The position numbers and the translations under genes were made by a program. The notes under the pieces were generated by a model. The model was not told where the DNA came from and made no database searches. It saw nothing but the letters and a program-made list of their open reading frames with translations. From JALYLC01 sp963743275 (lineage in GTDB: Bacteria; Actinomycetota; Thermoleophilia; Gaiellales; JALYLC01): a DNA stretch of 64,000 nt. The stretch covers positions 372,001-436,000 of the forward strand of contig CAVUPB010000008.1 in NCBI GenBank assembly GCA_963743275.1. The letters run 5' to 3'. Below are positions 59,795 to 64,000 of the stretch, in pieces. How positions within the stretch are numbered: position 1 is the stretch's first letter; each line of letters opens with the position of its first letter.

Positions 59795-60847
59795 GCTCCC
59801 TGCTCGAGCAGGACGATCGCGGCGATCGCCGAGCCCGACGCCGCGGCCGGCCGCGCCGTGCAGGAGCGGCTCGACCTGAAGACGAAGCCGCGCGGCTCGC
59901 TCGGCGGGCTCGAGCGGCTGGCGGTGCAGATCGCGAGCATCCAGCGCACGGCGACGCCCTCGCTCGGCACGCCCGTCGTGATCGTGTGCGCCGCCGACCA
60001 CGGCGTCGCGGCCGAGGGCGTGAGCGCCTTCCCCTCGTCGGTGACCGCGCAGATGGTCGCGAACTACGCGGCGGGCGGGGCGGCCGTGTGCGTGCTGGCG
60101 CGGCGCGCGGGCGCGCATCTCGTGCTCGTCGACTGCGGCGTGGCCGAGCGCCTGTCGGTGCCGGGCGTGCTCGATCGCCGGCTGGGCGCCGGCACCGCGA
60201 GCATGCTGCGCGGGCCCGCCATGACGCGCGAGCGCGCCATCGCCGCGCTCGAGACCGGTGTCGGTCTCGCAGCCGACGTGCTCGGCGATGCCGGCTGCGT
60301 TGCGCTCGGGGAGATGGGCATCGGCAACTCCACCGCTGCGGCGGCGCTCTGCTGCGCCCTCGCCGGGGCGACGCCCGAGCAGGCGTGCGGCCGCGGCACC
60401 GGGCTCGACGACGAGGGTCTCGCGCACAAGCGCGATGTCGTGACGCACGCACTCGCGCTCCACCGGCCCAGTGCGGGCGATCCGATCGGCGCGCTGGCGG
60501 CCGTGGGCGGATTCGAGCTGGGCGTCCTCGCGGGCGTGGCGCTCGGCGCCGCCTCGCGGCACATCCCGGTGCTCGTCGACGGCTACCCCGCGTCGGCCGC
60601 CGTGCTCGTCGCGGCTGCGCTGGCCCCGGCGCTGACCGGCTCGCTGATCGCCTCGCACCGCTCGGCCGAGCCGGGGCATGTGATCGCGCTCGCGCAGCTC
60701 GGCCTGCATCCGCTGCTCGATCTCGAGCTGCGCCTCGGCGAGGGCAGCGGCGCGGCGCTCGCGCTGCCGCTGCTCGGCGCCGCCCTCGCGATCCTCGACG
60801 AGATGGCGACGTTCGCCTCGGCCGGCGTGGACGACAGCGGTCGCTGA
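59791..60847 (+). CDS. cobT: Nicotinate-nucleotide-dimethylbenzimidazole phosphoribosyltransferase (frameshift at residue 7)
   Basis: LKTKPRGSLGGLERLAVQIA, AADHGVAAEGVSAFPSSVTAQMVANYA, GEMGIGNSTAAAAL, GRGTGLDDEGLAHKRDVV, GFELGVLAGVAL and the catalytic Glu in LDEMATFASAG identify CobT. From ATG 59791 (MSSLLEQ) the frame is broken by one extra base near 59811: TIAAIAEPDAAAGRAVQERLD follows only in the +1 frame. An internal GTG at 59858 could start a shortened protein. Likely a sequence error or recent lesion, since the rest is well conserved. It makes alpha-ribazole phosphate. Confidence 0.88.
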
Positions 60848-61608
60848 TGACGCCGCCGGCCGTGCGGAACGAGGTGCGCGCACTGGCCGCCGCGGTCACG
60901 CTCCTCACCCGCCTGCCGCTCGGCGTGCGCGTGGCGATCGACGAGGCCGACATCGCCCGCTCGCTGGCGTGGCTGCCGCTCGTCGGCGTCGGCCTCGGCG
61001 GCGCGGTCGCGCTCGCGGGCCGCGCGCTCGAAGGGCGGCTCGACGACTACCCGGCTGCCGTTCTGATCGTCGCCGCCTGGGCGCTCGCCACGGGTGCCAT
61101 CCACCTCGACGGCCTCGCCGACTCGGCCGACGCGCTGGGAGCGGGGGATCGCGAGCGCCGCCTCGCGATCATGCGCGACCCGCGCGTCGGATCGTTCGGC
61201 GTGCTCGCGCTCGTGCTCGTGGTCGTGCTCAAGGTCGCGCTCGTGGCCGCCGTGCTGGCGCGGGGCCATCACCTCTGGCTGCTGGCGATCCCGGCGGTGG
61301 CGCGCGCAGCCGCGTCGGCCCTGAGCGCGACGCTGCCGTACGCGCGGGAGGATGGGACCGCCGCCGCCCTCGTCACGGGCGGCCAGCGCGCCGAGCGCCT
61401 GGCGATCGCGCTGGCCACGGCGATCGTGGCCGCGCTCGCCTGCGCCCGCCTGCGCGGTCTGCTCGCCATCGCCGCCGCCGCGCTCGTCGCCCTCGTGATC
61501 GGCCGCCTCGCGGCGCGCCGCATCGGCGGCGTGACCGGCGACATCCTGGGCGCGACGATCGAGCTCGCCGAATGCGCCGCCCTGGTAGCCCTGGTCGCCG
61601 GCCGCTGA
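60847..61608 (+). CDS. cobS: Cobalamin synthase
   Basis: 253 residues of polytopic membrane protein. The signature is AIHLDGLADSADALGAGDRERRLAIMRDPRVGSFG, with other helices after. It joins the lower ligand to adenosyl-GDP-cobinamide in the inner membrane. Its ATG overlaps the cobT stop (TGATG). It closes the cobU-cobT-cobS operon and is followed by a pair of palindromic repeats. Confidence 0.94.
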   Translation: MTPPAVRNEVRALAAAVTLLTRLPLGVRVAIDEADIARSLAWLPLVGVGLGGAVALAGRALEGRLDDYPAAVLIVAAWALATGAIHLDGLADSADALGAGDRERRLAIMRDPRVGSFGVLALVLVVVLKVALVAAVLARGHHLWLLAIPAVARAAASALSATLPYAREDGTAAALVTGGQRAERLAIALATAIVAALACARLRGLLAIAAAALVALVIGRLAARRIGGVTGDILGATIELAECAALVALVAGR

Positions 61609-61620
61609 ACGCACCATCAG

Positions 61621-61687
61621 GGTCCGCAAGATCGGGTCAGACCCCGATCTTGCGGACCGCACGAATGGGGTCTGACCCCATTCGTGC
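61621..61687. repeat. Inverted pair of GGGGTCAGACCCC palindromes
   Basis: Element 1 (61621-61658): arms GGTCCGCAAGATC and their complement, core missing one G (GGGTCAGACCCC). Element 2 (61659-61687): arms GCACGAAT, core GGGGTCTGACCCC in opposite orientation. The pair lies between convergent cobS and the CHAD genes and probably also terminates both. Confidence 0.85.
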
Positions 61688-61694
61688 ACGGCGG

Positions 61695-62234
61695 CTATTC
61701 GGGCGGGGTCACGAGGTCGGTCAGGAGGGGGCCCGCGAGGAGCTCGTTCCAGCGTTCGAGGAAGCGGGCGTAGAGCACCTCGCGGCGGGCTGCGACTCCG
61801 ACCGCCAGGGCCTGCACGCCGTGGCGGACGGCCCGGCCCGGGGCTTCGCGCAACGCGCGCGGCGCTGCATCGGGATCGCCGTCGCAGAGCGCGGCCACCG
61901 CCTCGGCGTCGACGGCGGCGAGCCGCCCGAGCTCGGCGTGCAGTCGCGGTGCGAGGACGTCGCAGTCGTGGATCTCGCCGAGCAGGTCCTGCAGCGCTCG
62001 CGCCTCGCCCTCGGCCGCCTCGCCCGCCGGCCCGAGCGTGCTGCCCAGCACCTCGAGCGTGTAGCGCAGCCGCTTGGAGGCGATGCGCAGGTCGTGGAGC
62101 TCGCGGATGTTGGCCGGGTCGCGCACGGCCGCGTCGAACTGGAGCATGTCGGCGACCCGCTGCGCCGCGATGCGGTGCGCCGCGTTCCCGAGCCTCGTTC
62201 CGGGACGCAGGCCCTTGACGCGGCCGGCCTTCAC
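61695..62234 (-). CDS. CHAD-domain protein
   Basis: 179 residues with the CHAD helical pattern: LRPGTRLGNAAHRIAAQRVADML, NIRELHDLRIASKRLRYTLEVLGS (the H-x-x-R-x-x-x-K-R-x-R-Y motif) and ALQDLLGEIHDCDVLAPRL. CHAD domains bind polyphosphate through conserved basic residues. It overlaps the second CHAD gene by four bases. Alone it is about half of a full CHAD pair, and the two genes together equal one classical two-repeat domain. Confidence 0.85.
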   Translation of the reverse strand: MKAGRVKGLRPGTRLGNAAHRIAAQRVADMLQFDAAVRDPANIRELHDLRIASKRLRYTLEVLGSTLGPAGEAAEGEARALQDLLGEIHDCDVLAPRLHAELGRLAAVDAEAVAALCDGDPDAAPRALREAPGRAVRHGVQALAVGVAARREVLYARFLERWNELLAGPLLTDLVTPPE

Positions 62235-62695
62235 GGCGCCGCGACCTCGGCGAGCGCCGCCTGCAGGCCGGGGTCGGAGAGCGCTGCGATCGCGGGGGCC
62301 ACGTCGGCCTCGACCGCGGCCCGCTCCCCCGCGAGCTGCTCGAGCACGTGCGCGATGCCCGCCTGCTCGCTCGTGCGCGCGCTCTTCAGGAAGCGCCGCA
62401 CGAGCGCGATCTGCACGTCGAGGTCGCGCGCGCGGCCGAGCGGCTCGGCGTCGCTGCGCAGCATGCGCCGGGCGCGCCGGCGCGGCTCCTCGTCGAGGCC
62501 GTCGGCGAACACGTCGAGCGCGCTCGTGAGGCGCCGGACGGCCACCCGCACGTCGTGCAGCGCCTCGGGGTCGCTGGCGCCGACGGCGTCGGGAGCGATG
62601 CCCGCGAGGTCGCCGGCGCGCGCCGCGACCACGCGCCGCGCGGCGATCCGCAACGGTTCGCCGGGATCGAGCTCCACGCTGCTTGCGGGCGCCAT
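62231..62695 (-). CDS. CHAD-domain protein, N-terminal type
   Basis: 154 residues. SDPEALHDVRVAVRRLTSALDVFADGL and RMLRSDAEPLGRARDLDVQIALVRRFL contain the H-x-x-R-V-x-x-R-R-x-x-x-A-L and D-x-D signatures of the first CHAD repeat. It is placed directly before the second CHAD gene, as if one domain had been split into two cistrons. The neighbouring ppx and ppk support a polyphosphate role. ATG 62695 lies 10 bp after ppx. Confidence 0.85.
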   Translation of the reverse strand: MAPASSVELDPGEPLRIAARRVVAARAGDLAGIAPDAVGASDPEALHDVRVAVRRLTSALDVFADGLDEEPRRRARRMLRSDAEPLGRARDLDVQIALVRRFLKSARTSEQAGIAHVLEQLAGERAAVEADVAPAIAALSDPGLQAALAEVAAP

Positions 62696-62705
62696 CCGGA
62701 TTCCC

Positions 62706-63605
62706 TCAGGACGACTTGCCGAGATGCGAGGCGACCATGTCGAGCACGGCCCCCTCGCGGATGCCGCCCTTGCAGAACCACAGCGGCACGCCCAGCCGGA
62801 CGGCGCACGCGTGCAGGATCAGCGCGCCCGCCGGCATGATGCGCACGCGCTCCTGCTCGAGCTCGAAGCGCCGCGCGATGCGCCGGGACGGGTGCTCGCA
62901 GAGGATGCGGACGGCGCGCTCGAGCGCCTCGACGTCGAGCAGCGGGCCGACCATGCGGCGCAGGTTCGAGGCCGATCCCGCGACGGCCGAGGCGTGCTGC
63001 GGCTGGGGGATCTCGCCCATCGCCGGCAGCGTCTCGTCGATGATCCGGCGCACGCGCTCGAGCTCGAACGGGCGCGGGGGGTCGTGCTCGATGCAGAGGT
63101 CGGTGAGCCGCCCCGAGCCGAGCTTGTAGGAGTGCGAGAAGTGGATGCCGTTGCCGATCGAGCCGACCACGATCTCGGTCGAGCCGCCGCCGACGTCGAC
63201 GACGCCGACCTCGCCCTCCCAGGGCTCGTCGAGCGCGTTGAGCGCGCCGACCCAGGCCAGGCGCGCCTCCTCGTCCTCGTCGATGATCTCGAGCTCGTGC
63301 CCGGTGTCGGCGAGGACGCGCGTGGCGAGCTCGCTCCCGTTCTCGGCCTCGCGCGCCGCGGACGTCGCGATGATGCGCAGATCGGCGGCGCCGAGCTTGC
63401 GTGCGACGCCGGCGAAGCGGCGCAGCGCATCGCCGGCGTGCAGCAGGCTCTGGTCGCTGATGCGGCTGTCGACCGCGAGGTCGCGGCCGAGCCGCACGAG
63501 CTCCTTGTCGGTGTGCACGGGCACGAGCCGGCCGTCGACCTGCTCGGCCACGAGCAGGCGCACGGTGTTCGTGCCGACGTCGATCACGGCGAAGCGCCGG
63601 CTCAC
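62706..63605 (-). CDS. Ppx/GppA-family exopolyphosphatase
   Basis: 299 residues of ASKHA fold. FAVIDVGTNTVRLLVAE (phosphate 1), IATSAAREAENG, VVDVGGGSTEIVVG (phosphate 2), SGRLTDLCIEHDPP and AGSASNLRRM are signatures. Short members (about 300 residues) are typical of actinobacterial Ppx, which release phosphate from polyphosphate or hydrolyse pppGpp. GTG 63605 is the start, 10 bp after ppk. Confidence 0.92.
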   Translation of the reverse strand: MSRRFAVIDVGTNTVRLLVAEQVDGRLVPVHTDKELVRLGRDLAVDSRISDQSLLHAGDALRRFAGVARKLGAADLRIIATSAAREAENGSELATRVLADTGHELEIIDEDEEARLAWVGALNALDEPWEGEVGVVDVGGGSTEIVVGSIGNGIHFSHSYKLGSGRLTDLCIEHDPPRPFELERVRRIIDETLPAMGEIPQPQHASAVAGSASNLRRMVGPLLDVEALERAVRILCEHPSRRIARRFELEQERVRIMPAGALILHACAVRLGVPLWFCKGGIREGAVLDMVASHLGKSS

Positions 63606-63615
63606 GCGGCCGCCC

Positions 63616-64000
63616 TCACTTGAGATCCTCGCCGCGCCGCTTGGCCGCGCGCACGACGCGCTCGGCCGCCTCCTCGCGGTCGGCCTCCTCGTCGGCCACG
63701 CGCGCGGCCTCGGAGGCGCGCACCATGAGCTCCTCCTGCGCGGAGCGCTCGGGCTCCCCGTCGGCGGCGCGGCGGCGCTCCCACGTGCCGTCGGACTGGA
63801 GCTGGAACGAGCTGCGCGTATCCGCGAGCGACGTCTCGAGCAGGAGGTCGATCTCGGACCGCAGGGCCGCGTCCTCGACGGGCACGAGCACCTCGACGCG
63901 CGAGTCGAGGTTGCGGGGCATCATGTCGGCCGAGCCGAGGAAGTAGCTCGACTCCGTCCCGTGGAACGCGAACAGCCGCTCGTGCTCGAGGAAGCGCCCG
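63616..64000 (-). CDS. ppk: Polyphosphate kinase, C-terminal fragment
   Basis: The frame enters from the right edge. GRFLEHERLFAFHGTESSYF, then LGSADMMPRNLDSRVEVLVPVED and ALRSEIDLLLETSLADTRSS match the C-terminal domain of Ppk1 (the GRFLEHSR-like and SSADWMPRNLDRRVE-like blocks). The tail RAADGEPERSAQEELMVRASEAARVADEEAD is long and acidic. It synthesises polyphosphate from ATP; only about 128 residues are visible. Confidence 0.92.
   Translation of the reverse strand, partial: GRFLEHERLFAFHGTESSYFLGSADMMPRNLDSRVEVLVPVEDAALRSEIDLLLETSLADTRSSFQLQSDGTWERRRAADGEPERSAQEELMVRASEAARVADEEADREEAAERVVRAAKRRGEDLK

Overview
The window is 64 kb of very GC-rich, gene-dense DNA. Codons are strongly G/C-ending, GTG starts are common, and neighbouring genes often overlap by 1-4 nt (ATGA, TGATG, GTGA). 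The gene content (DUF6458, a luciferase-like oxidoreductase of the F420 type, several MMPL proteins, a DUF222/HNH remnant, a Ppk-Ppx-CHAD module, corrinoid-linked methylamine genes) suggests an actinobacterium, perhaps of the Thermoleophilia (Solirubrobacterales or Gaiellales). That placement is inference; no rRNA or tRNA gene was recognised.

Layout, left to right. 0-10 kb: the end of an MFS gene, an NmrA-like reductase, proline dehydrogenase, an IS110 remnant, an SDR / MarR / beta-hydroxyacid dehydrogenase group, a frameshifted kynureninase with a formamidase-like hydrolase, a DMT transporter, and the threonine-to-glycine operon tdh-kbl. 10-18 kb: a membrane protein, an MMPL exporter, two response regulators, small proteins, an aldehyde dehydrogenase and an LLM oxidoreductase. 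18-24 kb: a decayed HNH endonuclease with hairpin repeats, a GNAT, a histone-deacetylase-like amidohydrolase, a DegT aminotransferase / Gfo-Idh dehydrogenase pair, an FMN reductase and a PadR regulator. 24-33 kb: adenine deaminase, a RhlE-type helicase, a damaged 5-oxoprolinase locus (pxpA broken, pxpB-pxpC fused), a shortened GT39 protein, an EamA protein, a sirtuin and an AIM24 protein.

33-45 kb, minus strand: cysteine dioxygenase is followed by a dihydrolipoamide-dehydrogenase/mercuric-reductase-like enzyme. Its first redox cysteine codon is an in-frame TGA, followed by a bSECIS-like hairpin, so it is a candidate selenoprotein and the most notable feature of the window. Further right are an MMPL / ECF sigma / membrane-protein operon and an acetoin-dehydrogenase-like operon (E1 alpha, an M24 peptidase homologue, E1 beta, E2, a beta-hydroxyacid dehydrogenase, a zinc alcohol dehydrogenase). 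45-54 kb: an XRE-cupin regulator, clpP, an SRPBCC/ArsR pair, a FAD oxidoreductase, a branched-chain-amino-acid-type binding protein, map, and a very long HD-GYP protein with a proline-rich linker and cadherin-like repeats. 54-64 kb: a second FAD oxidoreductase, an MttB-family methyltransferase, a trimethylamine-dehydrogenase homologue, a cobalamin riboswitch with cobU-cobT-cobS, and a polyphosphate module (two CHAD proteins, ppx, the end of ppk).

A family of intergenic palindromes built on GGGGTCAGACCCC, with arms that differ between copies but stay self-complementary, occurs at six sites, several times as inverted pairs. Single-base frameshifts in kynU, pxpA, cobT and the HD-GYP gene are either sequence errors or early gene decay.
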